33,661 bases of DNA from Geobacter sp. (lineage in GTDB: Bacteria; Desulfobacterota; Desulfuromonadia; Geobacterales; Pseudopelobacteraceae). The first letter of the stretch is position 1. The number at the start of each line of letters is the position of its first letter. This document shows positions 6,107-15,819 of the stretch, piece after piece. The stretch spans positions 1 through 33,661 of the forward strand of contig VFJW01000107.1 of NCBI GenBank assembly GCA_009885845.1, in the 5' to 3' direction. The position numbers and the translations under genes are program-made. Below the pieces are notes generated by a model, which was given only the letters and a program-made list of their open reading frames with translations, searched no databases and was not told the origin of the DNA.

Positions 6107-8809
6107 TCATAACGTTTTCAACAAGCCACTCAATAAGGCATTCGCAATAAACTCGGCATTTATTTTCAATTCTCCGTTCATCTGGATCAGAAGTTCCTGA
6201 AGTGGGCAGGGCAAAAAGATGTTGTCAAGCTCACTGGGCCGTTTCACTCCCCCCTCCACGTTCAACAGGGTTCCCTCCGCTGGCAAGCCTGCCAGCAGGA
6301 GCCGAACCTCATCCAGATAGACTACGCTTTTCATCAGCAACGATTCAATTGAAATGGCTGCTTCTGTGGTTTCCGGGTGATAATTGCTGATCAGTACGGA
6401 AAAACCTCCCTTTTCAAGAAATAATATCCGGAGAAAAGCCTCATCTCCGCAAAAAGCTCCCTGCCTCGCTGAAACAAACATCCCATTGGCAATGCGTATC
6501 TCACCATCAATATCGTCCAGCCTTACCTGTAGGGACTTTCGGTCTATCTCCAGAGTCTGCAGTAATGTTGGAAGTTTTATATGTGCAAGGTTCCCCTCCA
6601 GAACTTTTTCAATTTTTTGAGTTCTGACATTTTTTTGAAGATTCGTCTTTACACAGGCAAGTACCTCGATCTTGCTGAATGGTTTGTAGATGTAATCTCT
6701 CCCGGTTTTTGCCCTCTTGTCATCACCTCCCGGCCGGTTTTCGCCAAGAAAAATAACTGGGACATCCCGAAGGAGAGGATTATTCTTAATGGTTTCAAGC
6801 AGCTTAAAACCATCCATTTCCTGTATCTCCTCATCCAGCAGTATCAGATCAGAACGAGATATTGACTGGAGCTTCAAAGCTTCTGCAGGATGATAGGCAT
6901 GCCTGATCTCATATCCAGCACCACGGAGGTATTCTCCAAGTACGTCATGAGTTGTGTCGTCATGATCCATAATAATAATACTGGATACACAGGTTTCTTC
7001 AACTCCGCCCGACGGTTTCGCATGGTGACCCTTCAGAATGGAGAGCACGTCCACATCATTTACCGGCATGCGAAGTACCCGACTGAAAAGATTGTCCTGC
7101 CCGGGATAATCGCCATGAGCGACAAGTATGAATTCAGTCCGGGAGCCATCCACTTTCTGAGTTTCCACACAGAGGCTTCGTAACTCAGGCGTGAGTGATT
7201 CGCTTGAGAAAAAGGCGAGGTCTGGTTTCTCATACGTGAATACCCGACGAGCTTCAGAGGCTGTTTTGGTTATGAAACAGCTTGCCTTGTTTGCTTTAAG
7301 CGGCCTCTCGAGACACGAGAAGATATTCCCTGACGGGTCATGGATCAGCGCTGCGACATCACTCCCTGACACTATTGAAAGTCCGGTTGGAATCATCACA
7401 GAAAAAATGCACCCTCCGGATTGAAGATTGCGGGCCTTGATTTTCCCTCCATGCAATTCTACAATGTTTTTGGCTATGTTGAGGGAGAGGCCGATCCCCA
7501 AAGCGCGTTTTGATAGGGCACCAATCTTTTTTACCCGGAAATAACGGTCGAACATCATGTCCAGATCTTCTTCGAGAAACCAAGAGCCTTGATCCTGAAT
7601 TTCGACCAGTATTCCTTCGGGACAATCCCGGTAACGTACCGAGACGACTGAACCAGAAGGCGATGACTTCACTGCATTCGAAATAAGGGTGTTGAAGACC
7701 CGTTCCATTTTTCCAACTTCAACGAGAACAGGCTCTGGTGACGTCAAAATTTCCAGGGAAATTTTGATCTCATTCTTAACAGCAATCGCAGTATTGATAT
7801 CGATGCATGTGCAAAGGACCGAATCGAGACGGATTCTTGTCGTTGTGAGCCTGGAACGTCTGGGCACTATTTCTCCTGCTTCAAAAAAATCGGAAACTAA
7901 CATGGTCATCCTGGTACTTTCGGAAATTATCCAGCCGACCTGTTCCAGTAGTTTCTCCCGGGAAGAGACATCAATAGTTTCCTTTATGAGCGTGGCGCGA
8001 CTGATAATGCCGTTCAATGGCGTTTTGAGTTCACTGGATGTAAATGACATGAGACCGATGTTGAGGCTTTCCAGCGCAACAAGCTCGTCGTTCTTGGTTT
8101 TCAGAGATTCTTCCAATCTTTTTTCCCGACTGATATCGATGGAACTGCCGACGTAGCCGATCAGGTATCCGTTACTCCTCAGCACACGGCTTATGGTGAG
8201 ATGAATCGTATATTCCTTGCCGCTCTTGCCCCGATTAATGATTTCTCCGCTCCAGCTTCCGCCGGGACTGTTCGTAAGACTGTCCCACATCTCCTGATAT
8301 ACCGTTGGCGATTGCCTGTTTGATTTCAGAATACGCGGATTTTGTCCAATGAGTTCATCTTGCCTGTAACCGTAAAGATCAAGAAAAGCCTTGTTTGCAT
8401 CGATTATTTTAGCATTATTGTCGGTAAAACAGATCGCTGTAGGAGTTGTGAGAAAATGTCGGTAAAAGATAGTATAATGCTCAAGCGCACGGAGACGGTC
8501 CTCTATGTTCCTGACAAAAAGATCCAGAGTATTCTCGCGTCGGATGAGAATCACTTCAAGGGGTGAACCATCGTGTGTGAAGAGTATGCTGCTGTCAACT
8601 TGCTCTGGTGTAGCTTTTGCTGCCATACCCTGAAGCATGTTTTGGGAGTTTGAATCAAATATCTCCATGAAATTAGACGAGATAGAGAAATGAACCGTAT
8701 CCCGCAACCATTTTTTTTCCGAAACAATGAAAAAATCGTCATCTACAGATATTTTTTGCCAGTTCTGAACTTCAAGAAGGGCAAGACCCATATCAATTTT
8801 ACTTTGCAT
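6107..8809 (-). CDS. PAS hybrid sensor kinase-like protein lacking the phospho-acceptor His; REC and DUF4388/PATAN domains
   Basis: 900 aa from the ATG at 8809, chosen for the GGAGGT eight bases upstream (a GTG at 8857 gives 16 more residues). Domains in order: an N-terminal region (1-115); a PAS domain (about 120-225, with TPTAICFTDNNAKIIDANKA); a dimerisation helix where the usual SHELRTPL reads SSELKTPL; a HATPase with N box (RVFNTLISNAVKSS), DQG and GIGLS motifs; a degenerate receiver-like segment; a receiver with DHDD, acceptor Asp in LILLDEEIQEMDG and the YIYKPF lysine; and a C-terminal DUF4388/PATAN domain. The His-to-Ser codon (AGT, 8033-8035) is clear, so ordinary autophosphorylation at that site is not possible. 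No transmembrane helix is seen. It is divergent from the HEAT/HD-GYP operon. Confidence 0.88.
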   Translation of the reverse strand: MQSKIDMGLALLEVQNWQKISVDDDFFIVSEKKWLRDTVHFSISSNFMEIFDSNSQNMLQGMAAKATPEQVDSSILFTHDGSPLEVILIRRENTLDLFVRNIEDRLRALEHYTIFYRHFLTTPTAICFTDNNAKIIDANKAFLDLYGYRQDELIGQNPRILKSNRQSPTVYQEMWDSLTNSPGGSWSGEIINRGKSGKEYTIHLTISRVLRSNGYLIGYVGSSIDISREKRLEESLKTKNDELVALESLNIGLMSFTSSELKTPLNGIISRATLIKETIDVSSREKLLEQVGWIISESTRMTMLVSDFFEAGEIVPRRSRLTTTRIRLDSVLCTCIDINTAIAVKNEIKISLEILTSPEPVLVEVGKMERVFNTLISNAVKSSPSGSVVSVRYRDCPEGILVEIQDQGSWFLEEDLDMMFDRYFRVKKIGALSKRALGIGLSLNIAKNIVELHGGKIKARNLQSGGCIFSVMIPTGLSIVSGSDVAALIHDPSGNIFSCLERPLKANKASCFITKTASEARRVFTYEKPDLAFFSSESLTPELRSLCVETQKVDGSRTEFILVAHGDYPGQDNLFSRVLRMPVNDVDVLSILKGHHAKPSGGVEETCVSSIIIMDHDDTTHDVLGEYLRGAGYEIRHAYHPAEALKLQSISRSDLILLDEEIQEMDGFKLLETIKNNPLLRDVPVIFLGENRPGGDDKRAKTGRDYIYKPFSKIEVLACVKTNLQKNVRTQKIEKVLEGNLAHIKLPTLLQTLEIDRKSLQVRLDDIDGEIRIANGMFVSARQGAFCGDEAFLRILFLEKGGFSVLISNYHPETTEAAISIESLLMKSVVYLDEVRLLLAGLPAEGTLLNVEGGVKRPSELDNIFLPCPLQELLIQMNGELKINAEFIANALLSGLLKTL

Positions 8810-8950
8810 TTCGATTGCACCTCCAATTTGTTGTTTCAATACAGCTGCAAAATACACTACAATCTGCTACAAGTGTACTGTATATAGTGTTAACCGCCGG
8901 AAAAGATAACCGGAACGGGTTCTCAATGGTAAAATCGGGGAGTATACTTT

Positions 8951-11110
8951 TTGGGTAATGTGGCCACATCTCCGGAGGCTGGTATAATAAGCCTTCTCAA
9001 TTCGCTCATTCGACTGCATGGTCATCTGCGCCTTTATAGCGAAAACAATTCCACTCTAGATGTATCCTCAGCAAAACTCTTCGACCTTCTGGACAAGCTG
9101 TTTGAAACAGTGGATCCGATCACAATTTTTGTTGCCAGACATGCCTTCATTTACAAAGACGCCCTCATCGATCGAACAAACAAGAATTTTGAATTGTTCG
9201 CCAATCGCCTTTTTCAACACGGCATTGCTTCATTAACACTGCATAAAGGGGTTCTTCCCCCTGCGATCCATGGTTTTCTGGCGATGATTAGTCGAAAACC
9301 ATCTGAAACATGGGATGAAGGAGGTATGGAAAATTCACTTCGACTGCGCAACATCAGTCTTCTGGAAGTCAGGGAGATGGCCGAACAGGACATCCGGATG
9401 GATGGGATAGCCGTAGAAGAAGAGGCCGGCCGGCACACAAGAAAATCGGCCCTTTGGGAACGCCTGGCCATGTCTATTGTGCATGGTGATCAATTTCCTG
9501 TTGAAGGCGTTTTTCTGGTTCAGGACCTGTCTCCATCATCTCTGGCGGAGCTGACAAACCAGAATTTTCAAGAAACCAAGGAAGAGGCCAGAAATACTCT
9601 TGCCCGCGAACTCAGTCGCTTCCTGTTATCCCTCAAGCATGAAAAAATACCCCTGTACCGTCTTGATGCCATCAGGCATCTTACTGAGTATGTCAACTCT
9701 CTCTCCCCGGAGATCCGCAATCTGTTTTTGAACAATGCCTTCAATCTCAACCTGGACTCAGATCTTTCAGAAGGATTCGTGGCCGGTCTGTCGGACCAGA
9801 TTATTCTGGATGCCTTGCAAAATGTATCAGCGGGGAAAAACTATACACCCCCCGTCATCATGAAGTTGCTCGGGCGACTTGCGGAAGAGCGTGGTCTGTT
9901 GGACAAGGACGCGCTAAATAGTATTATTGAAAATAAGGCAAATGCCACGCTGCTAAAAACCCTTTTCAAAACGGATGATTTTGATAACTATGTCCCGAAG
10001 CAGTATCAAAATGCTTTGTTAAACATTATCAAAAGTGACAATTTACCAAGTCGGGTAACGGAACATCTCGAAAAACTCAAGGAAACGCTTGAGCAGTCAT
10101 CCATGGATCTCCATGTCAGCAACATACTTCTGGAAGTTCTGAGGGGAAGTAGCGACCTGATAAATACCAATGCAATACGCAGCACCCTTATATCTACACT
10201 GGAAGATCTTCTCAACTCACGCAACTATGCCAAAATAAATGAACTTTACCGATTATGTGCCAATGACAGGATAGGCGAGGTGACTCGTTCAGAAATGTCG
10301 CACTATTTTTCCTCGGAGGTGTTTACATCGGCTGTAATCAAAGACCTTAAGAGTGTAGACAAGGAGACGTCCGTAGAAATTTGCGAGTTAATCTTTTGTC
10401 TCGGATCATTTTTTGTGGAGCCTTTGCTGGAACGACTCGGGGAGGAACCGAACAGATCAGCCCGACGTACCTATCTGGCCGCCCTTTCTCGACTGGACGA
10501 AGAATGCAAGGTAAAGGCGATAGCAAGACTCGCAGACAGCCGCTGGTTCGTCACAAGAAATATGCTGTACCTGCTGCGCGAATTTGATGATCCCGCCTTG
10601 CTACCGTACATCAGGCGCTATATTGAACATCCCCACCCGAAGGTTCAGCATGAAGCGCTCAAGAGCTGCCTGCTGTTTCGGGATGTCAAAGCCATACCTG
10701 CTCTGCTGAAAGCGCTGGAGGCTAAAGAGGACACTGCACTGATAAGCGCCATTAACCTTGCCGGAATTTCCGACAACCCACAGATATCTGCCAAGTTGAT
10801 ATCTGTGCTGAAGGGTGGTTCTCTGCTGAATTTTCACCTTGACATCAAGAGGGCGGTCGTGAGGGCTCTGGTCGTAGCAAACCGGCACCTTGCTTTGCCG
10901 GTATTCAAGGAAATTCTTGATACCACCAGCATCCTCCATCCACACCTGCATGATAGTCTCAAGATAGAAATCATTGCGGTGCTGGATAACTTCCCTTCTG
11001 AAGTCGCATGTCATCTGCTTCGGGAGCAGGTGAAAAACGGAACACCCGAAGTGGCTGGAGCCGCACAGACGGCATTTGTCAGAATAACAGGAACCAGAAT
11101 ACATGAGTAA
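8951..11110 (+). CDS. HEAT-repeat protein, partner of the HD-GYP gene
   Basis: 719 aa from a TTG at 8951, supported by GGGGAG about nine bases upstream; a GTG at 8960 is the alternative. The last ~250 residues are paired short helices of HEAT/PBS type, e.g. DPALLPYIRRYIEHPHPKVQ then HEALKSCLL, and DVKAIPALLKALEAKED. HEAT solenoids are protein-binding scaffolds. The first ~125 residues (RLHGHLRLYSENNSTLD through FVARHAFIYKDALID and LFQHGIASLTLHKGV) resemble the N-terminus of the next gene's product, suggesting a shared domain. The stop overlaps the HD-GYP start by 8 bases, so the two are translationally coupled. No catalytic motif, signal peptide or membrane segment is visible. Confidence 0.75.
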   Translation: MGNVATSPEAGIISLLNSLIRLHGHLRLYSENNSTLDVSSAKLFDLLDKLFETVDPITIFVARHAFIYKDALIDRTNKNFELFANRLFQHGIASLTLHKGVLPPAIHGFLAMISRKPSETWDEGGMENSLRLRNISLLEVREMAEQDIRMDGIAVEEEAGRHTRKSALWERLAMSIVHGDQFPVEGVFLVQDLSPSSLAELTNQNFQETKEEARNTLARELSRFLLSLKHEKIPLYRLDAIRHLTEYVNSLSPEIRNLFLNNAFNLNLDSDLSEGFVAGLSDQIILDALQNVSAGKNYTPPVIMKLLGRLAEERGLLDKDALNSIIENKANATLLKTLFKTDDFDNYVPKQYQNALLNIIKSDNLPSRVTEHLEKLKETLEQSSMDLHVSNILLEVLRGSSDLINTNAIRSTLISTLEDLLNSRNYAKINELYRLCANDRIGEVTRSEMSHYFSSEVFTSAVIKDLKSVDKETSVEICELIFCLGSFFVEPLLERLGEEPNRSARRTYLAALSRLDEECKVKAIARLADSRWFVTRNMLYLLREFDDPALLPYIRRYIEHPHPKVQHEALKSCLLFRDVKAIPALLKALEAKEDTALISAINLAGISDNPQISAKLISVLKGGSLLNFHLDIKRAVVRALVVANRHLALPVFKEILDTTSILHPHLHDSLKIEIIAVLDNFPSEVACHLLREQVKNGTPEVAGAAQTAFVRITGTRIHE

Positions 11111-12287
11111 CAACCAGAGCATAATTCAGCTTCGCGAAATACTCCGGCACCTTGCCCAGGTTATTTCTACGGCGGCGCTCTATTCGCCGGAACACCCCCG
11201 AACATTGTCCTGCACTCCCGGACTTATTGATTCGTTACAGGGTTTCCTTGCCGACGAGCCGGAACTGAACCTGATTGTAGCAGATAACGTTATGCTATAC
11301 CTTGGCAAGCCATTGGAACAGGATCACAATGTGTTGCGTATGTCCAAGCTGTTTACCAGGATCGGCATTGGATTTATCAGAATAATACGGGGAGTAGAAT
11401 CTGCAGATGTGCGTCAGCTTGTGCGTTGTGTATGTGGGCTGGAAAGTCTGGATGTTCTCAAGACGATCTCAACGAAGATCAGCATTGGATCTGTCGATGC
11501 CAATTCCGGCAGGGACGACACTTACGAAGCTGCCGTAGCAACGTTTTCGCAACTCACAGCTCAGCAACTGGAAAATTTGAAGGAGACTTATGACGGTATT
11601 GCCCTTCAGGAACGGATGGATTTCCGCAATGTCATTTCTCTGGTGGCGGGTTTCATCGATTCATTCCGACGGGAGTCCAATCCTCTTATGGCTTTGGTGC
11701 CTATCCGGGATCTTGACGAATACACCTTTACTCATTCCATCAACGTCGGGATCCTTAACATTGCTCAAGGGATGTCGCTTGGCATAGTAGGACTGACGCT
11801 GCACGACCTTGGCATTGCCGGCATGCTTCATGACACCGGAAAGACCTGCATTGACCGCCGCATTATTCAGAAGCCGGGAAAGCTTACAGATGAGGAATTC
11901 GCGATTATTCAGTCGCATCCTTCCAACGGTGCCCAGTATCTCATGGGCCAGAAAGGAGTGCCTGCGGTTGCTGTTATCACTGCATACGAACATCACATGC
12001 GGTATGATCTGCAGGGGTATCCAAAGGTACCTGACGGCTGGCCTCTCAACCTGTGCAGCCAGATAACCATGGTTTCTGACACCTTCGATGCCCTGCGTAC
12101 CCGCAGAATCTACAAGGGTTCCTGGGATTTCCCCAAGGTATGCGGCCATATGATGGCGTTGGCAGGGTCCCAGTTGAACCCTGATCTCACGATTAATTTT
12201 TTGAAGCTTCTGGCTGGACTAGGCGAAACCTTTCCTGAATTACCCCTGGATGATACCATCCCTGCAAGAGAAAATTACTGCGAGTAA
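11103..12287 (+). CDS. HD-GYP phosphohydrolase (putative cyclic-di-GMP phosphodiesterase)
   Basis: 394 aa. The catalytic HD-GYP domain occupies about residues 200-375, with THSINVG (His211), MLHDTGK (His243-Asp244, Lys247), QSHP (His272), YEHH (297-298) and the signature LQGYP (305-307). HD-GYP enzymes hydrolyse cyclic di-GMP, and some related members act on cGAMP. The usual GxGYP reads DLQGYP, so the loop is slightly unusual. The first ~130 residues resemble the N-terminus of the upstream HEAT protein; no receiver or PAS domain is present. The start overlaps the previous stop by 8 bases. A function in signal turnover is likely; the substrate is inferred only from the family. Confidence 0.88.
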   Translation: MSNNQSIIQLREILRHLAQVISTAALYSPEHPRTLSCTPGLIDSLQGFLADEPELNLIVADNVMLYLGKPLEQDHNVLRMSKLFTRIGIGFIRIIRGVESADVRQLVRCVCGLESLDVLKTISTKISIGSVDANSGRDDTYEAAVATFSQLTAQQLENLKETYDGIALQERMDFRNVISLVAGFIDSFRRESNPLMALVPIRDLDEYTFTHSINVGILNIAQGMSLGIVGLTLHDLGIAGMLHDTGKTCIDRRIIQKPGKLTDEEFAIIQSHPSNGAQYLMGQKGVPAVAVITAYEHHMRYDLQGYPKVPDGWPLNLCSQITMVSDTFDALRTRRIYKGSWDFPKVCGHMMALAGSQLNPDLTINFLKLLAGLGETFPELPLDDTIPARENYCE

Positions 12288-12380
12288 CCCGGCAGATTTT
12301 GTGACGATCGAAATATCGTTTTCCCGTTTTACGATGTGTCGCATATCAAAACAGAAGAGGCAACGGCACGCAATCCAGGG

Positions 12381-12408
12381 TTGCTCCTTGCCATGACCAA
12401 AATATAAC
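12381..12408 (+). promoter_or_regulatory. Possible selA promoter
   Basis: TATAAC at 12403-12408 (5 of 6 to consensus) is preceded after 17 bases by TTGCTC at 12381-12386, a weak -35. It lies in the 185-base gap between the HD-GYP gene and selA. The -10 is good and the -35 is not, so this is tentative. Confidence 0.35.
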
Positions 12409-12472
12409 CGCAGAGCTTATAATTCTCAGAAATACACATAATTTGCTGACAGCGTCGCTCCTGGAGTTCATA

Positions 12473-13858
12473 ATGAATAAAGGCATCCATACAATTCCCA
12501 AGGTTGATAAAGTGCTGTCTTTCCCCGCGCTGGCTTCGCTGCTTGAAACACATCCCCGACCGACTGTCCTTGCCGCAGTACGGAACGTGCTGGCGGCGCT
12601 CCGGATTGATTCGTCACACGGCACATTGACAGCTTCAATTGACGAAAACGATCTCTGCGGGTTGATCGTGAAAGAGCTGGAGCAGATTGTTGCCCCCAGT
12701 CTTCATGCGCTGGTGAACGGTACCGGAGTTGTGATTCATACCAATCTCGGGCGCTCACTTCTTGCCAAACCGGCCTGTCGGCAAATTCTGGAGGTTGCGG
12801 AACGATACTCAAACCTTGAAATGGATATGACAACGGGTGAACGGGGAGAGCGGTACAGTCACGTGGAGTCGCTCCTGTGCGAGCTGACCGGCGCGGAAGC
12901 GGCGATAGTCGTCAACAATAATGCCGCTGCAGTACTGCTGGCGCTTTCAGGAATAGCAGTCGGCAAAGAGGTGATTGTTTCACGGGGTGAACTTGTCGAG
13001 ATCGGCGGATCGTTCCGGATCCCTGATGTCATGCGCTTGAGCGGCGGCATAATGAAAGAGGTCGGGACAACAAACCGCACGCATCTGAAGGACTATCAAA
13101 AGGCAATTTCACCGGAAACGGCTCTGCTTCTCAAGGTGCATTCAAGTAACTTTTCGGTGGTGGGCTTTACGGCAGAGGTATCCATTGAACAGCTCGTCCG
13201 GTGCGGCAGGGAAAAAGGGATACCGGTTATGGCTGATATCGGCAGCGGCTCCCTTCTTGATCTCTCAAAGTACGGCATAACCGGCGAGACTCCCGTGCAG
13301 GAGTATCTCAAAACCGGAGTTGATATCATTACCTGCAGTGGTGACAAGATGCTCGGCGGGCCACAGGCCGGCATCATCCTCGGAAACCGGGAGATAATCT
13401 CCAAGCTGAGAAAAGAGCAGCTTCTGAGAGCTCTCAGAATCGACAAGCTGACTCTTGCCGCGCTTGAAGCAACTCTGCGGCTGTACCGGGATGAACGTCA
13501 GGCGGTGGCAGAGATACCGACGCTGCGTATGTTGACGGTGCAGCCTACGGCGTTAAAGGCAAAGGCCTCGTCCTGGATCCGCCGGATTCGACCTAGAATA
13601 GCGTCCTCCGCTACTCTCTCGATTGTCCCGGGAAACTCCCAGGTCGGCGGCGGGTCATTGCCGCTGCTGGATCTGCCCACATTCCTCATCTCGGTAGAAG
13701 CTGACGGCTGGTCTCCCCAACAAATCGATTCAGCATTCAGGCAGTGCAAAACTCCGGTGCTGGGGCGAATCAACAAGGGAAAATATCTGCTTGATCTCCG
13801 CACTCTCCAGGAAGCAGACCTTCCTGCGCTTGTACAGGCACTGAGTATCTTCCCATGA
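12473..13858 (+). CDS. selA: L-seryl-tRNA(Sec) selenium transferase
   Basis: 461 aa, the family's usual length. SelA is a PLP enzyme that converts Ser-tRNA(Sec) to Sec-tRNA(Sec) using selenophosphate. The PLP lysine is Lys292 in [14 protein letters not shown]; other signatures are [14 protein letters not shown] near residue 85, [16 protein letters not shown] near 145 and [10 protein letters not shown] near 255. The ATG at 12473 is preceded by GGAG six bases upstream; a longer TTG-initiated frame from 12443 lacks a site. The stop overlaps the selB start by 4 bases (ATGA), so the two are coupled. No selD is visible, so selenophosphate synthetase must be elsewhere in the genome. Confidence 0.97.
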   Translation: MNKGIHTIPKVDKVLSFPALASLLETHPRPTVLAAVRNVLAALRIDSSHGTLTASIDENDLCGLIVKELEQIVAPSLHALVNGTGVVIHTNLGRSLLAKPACRQILEVAERYSNLEMDMTTGERGERYSHVESLLCELTGAEAAIVVNNNAAAVLLALSGIAVGKEVIVSRGELVEIGGSFRIPDVMRLSGGIMKEVGTTNRTHLKDYQKAISPETALLLKVHSSNFSVVGFTAEVSIEQLVRCGREKGIPVMADIGSGSLLDLSKYGITGETPVQEYLKTGVDIITCSGDKMLGGPQAGIILGNREIISKLRKEQLLRALRIDKLTLAALEATLRLYRDERQAVAEIPTLRMLTVQPTALKAKASSWIRRIRPRIASSATLSIVPGNSQVGGGSLPLLDLPTFLISVEADGWSPQQIDSAFRQCKTPVLGRINKGKYLLDLRTLQEADLPALVQALSIFP

Positions 13859-15768
13859 CAAAAAATCTTATTCTCGGTACCGCCGGGCACATTGACCACG
13901 GCAAAACGTCGCTGGTCAAGATGCTGACGGGAGTCGATACCGACCGGCTCCCCGAGGAGAAGGCGCGCGGCATAACCATAGAGCTCGGATTCGCCAATCT
14001 GCTGCTGCCGGGAGATATTCAGCTTGGCATCGTGGACGTCCCGGGGCATGAACGCTTTGTCCGCGCCATGGTGGCCGGCGTTGGCGGCATGGACATGGTC
14101 ATGCTGGTGATAGCGGCTGATGAGGGTGTTATGCCGCAGACCCGGGAGCACCTTGATATCTGCCGACTGCTCGGGGTAAAGCAGGGGATCGTTGTTCTGA
14201 CCAAATGTGATCTGGTCGCCGGGGATTGGCTTGAGCTGGTGACTGAAGAGGTTCGGGATTTTGTCGCCGGGAGTTTTCTGGAGCGGGCGCCGATAGTTCC
14301 CGTGTCATCACGTCAGGGAACCGGTGCCGGGGAGTTGAAGGAAGAGCTGCGCAGGATGGCCGCCCGGATTGATCAGAAGAAAAGTGACGGCGCCTTCCGA
14401 CTTCCGGTCGACCGTGCTTTTACCGTTGCCGGATTCGGCACGGTTGTCACCGGAACCCTGCTGTCCGGCCAGATCAGGGTTGGCGATGAAGTAGAACTGT
14501 TTCCGTCCGGAATCTGCACGAAAATCAGGGGCGTTCAGGCTCACGGCAGCACGGCCGAAACCGGATCAGCCGGGCAGCGTCTCGCACTCAACCTTCAGGG
14601 TGTGGACAACAATCTGGCAAAGCGTGGTGACGTTGTGGCTCCCCGCGGGCTCTATCGTTCGACCAGAACGGTGGATGTTGAAATTGTCAGTTTGAAGTCA
14701 GCATCACGGCCGCTCAAGCACCGTTCCACACTGCGCCTTCATTCTGCGACATACGAAGTTTCGGCTCAGGTCATTCTGCTGGGCAGAGAGAGTCTCGAAC
14801 CGGGAGAAAGCAGTTTCGCACAGTTGCGTCTCGCACACCCGGTTCTGCTGCTGAACGGCGATCCATTTGTTCTGCGCAGCTATTCTCCGTCACAAACCGT
14901 CGGCGGGGGGACCATTCTGGACCCGGCTCCGCCGCGGAGGCGCCGGCGGTCGCTTGAGGCGCTTGAACTGCTTGAATCCATGTCTCTCGGCGACGAGATG
15001 GAAATGGTTGAACGTCTTGTTTCCGCGACGCTTCTTTCGGGGATTTCTTTTCAGGATCTGCTCTGGCGTACCGGGTTATCGGCAAAACGCCTTGACGCGG
15101 CACTTTCACTGCCTCTTTCTTCAGGAAAAGTGATGCAAATGGTTCGAGACCCCCGTCTGTTCCTGAGCCGTGAAAGCTTTCAAGCTCTCTGTGATTTATT
15201 GCTCAGTAGAGTTGAAGCGTATCTGGCGCTTAATCCGATTAAGGACGGCATCAGCAGAGAGGAATTAAAAACCAGGGTTCCGGCGCGCAGTGACGGGCGG
15301 TATTTTACCCAATGTCTCCAGTATCTTGAGGCCGAAAAAAGGGTTGTAGCGGATCGGGATCAGGTTAGACTTCCGGGAAGAAAGGGAGAAGACGTTGCCG
15401 GCAATGCCGATATTCAGCAGAAAATTGAGGAAATGCTGATATCCGGCGGTGCTGAACCGCCGACTGTGAGGGAGTTGTGTGAACTGCTCCTGCTGCCGGA
15501 AAAGCCGGTGATAGAGCACCTGAGTCTGCTTGCCCGTCAGGGGCGCGCAGTCAAGGTAAAGAACGACATATTTTATGCCCCGGCGCCATTGCAGGTGATA
15601 ACCGAGAAGACCCTTGAATATCTCCGCGCAAAAGGAGAGATAACACCCTCAGAATTCAGGGAAATTACCGGACTCTCCCGTAAATTCATGATCCCGCTTC
15701 TTGAATATTTTGATTCACTCAAAATGACGGTTCGAGTCGGAGACAAGCGTATTATGCGACGGCGATGA
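13855..15768 (+). CDS. selB: Selenocysteine-specific elongation factor
   Basis: 637 aa, full length. SelB carries Sec-tRNA(Sec) to the ribosome and binds the SECIS hairpin just after the UGA codon. The GTPase domain has [13 protein letters not shown] (G1, residues 8-20), the RGITIELGF switch region, DVPGHERFV (G3) and LTKCD (G4). Two EF-Tu-like beta-barrel domains follow, with [19 protein letters not shown] near 185. The C-terminal ~250 residues are a series of winged-helix domains, ending [20 protein letters not shown], that bind the mRNA hairpin. The ATG at 13855 overlaps selA. Downstream it converges on the peroxidase gene with a 51-base gap. No key residue appears to be missing. Confidence 0.97.
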   Translation: MTKNLILGTAGHIDHGKTSLVKMLTGVDTDRLPEEKARGITIELGFANLLLPGDIQLGIVDVPGHERFVRAMVAGVGGMDMVMLVIAADEGVMPQTREHLDICRLLGVKQGIVVLTKCDLVAGDWLELVTEEVRDFVAGSFLERAPIVPVSSRQGTGAGELKEELRRMAARIDQKKSDGAFRLPVDRAFTVAGFGTVVTGTLLSGQIRVGDEVELFPSGICTKIRGVQAHGSTAETGSAGQRLALNLQGVDNNLAKRGDVVAPRGLYRSTRTVDVEIVSLKSASRPLKHRSTLRLHSATYEVSAQVILLGRESLEPGESSFAQLRLAHPVLLLNGDPFVLRSYSPSQTVGGGTILDPAPPRRRRRSLEALELLESMSLGDEMEMVERLVSATLLSGISFQDLLWRTGLSAKRLDAALSLPLSSGKVMQMVRDPRLFLSRESFQALCDLLLSRVEAYLALNPIKDGISREELKTRVPARSDGRYFTQCLQYLEAEKRVVADRDQVRLPGRKGEDVAGNADIQQKIEEMLISGGAEPPTVRELCELLLLPEKPVIEHLSLLARQGRAVKVKNDIFYAPAPLQVITEKTLEYLRAKGEITPSEFREITGLSRKFMIPLLEYFDSLKMTVRVGDKRIMRRR

Positions 15769-15819
15769 GTAAAAAGAATTAAGCTGCCTGTTACGTCCGG
15801 GGAATTTTGGTTCTGGAAG

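Noticed and set aside
13498-14151. A 217-codon minus-strand frame across the selA-selB junction.
   Set aside because: It overlaps two well-defined genes, has no domain and no ribosome site.
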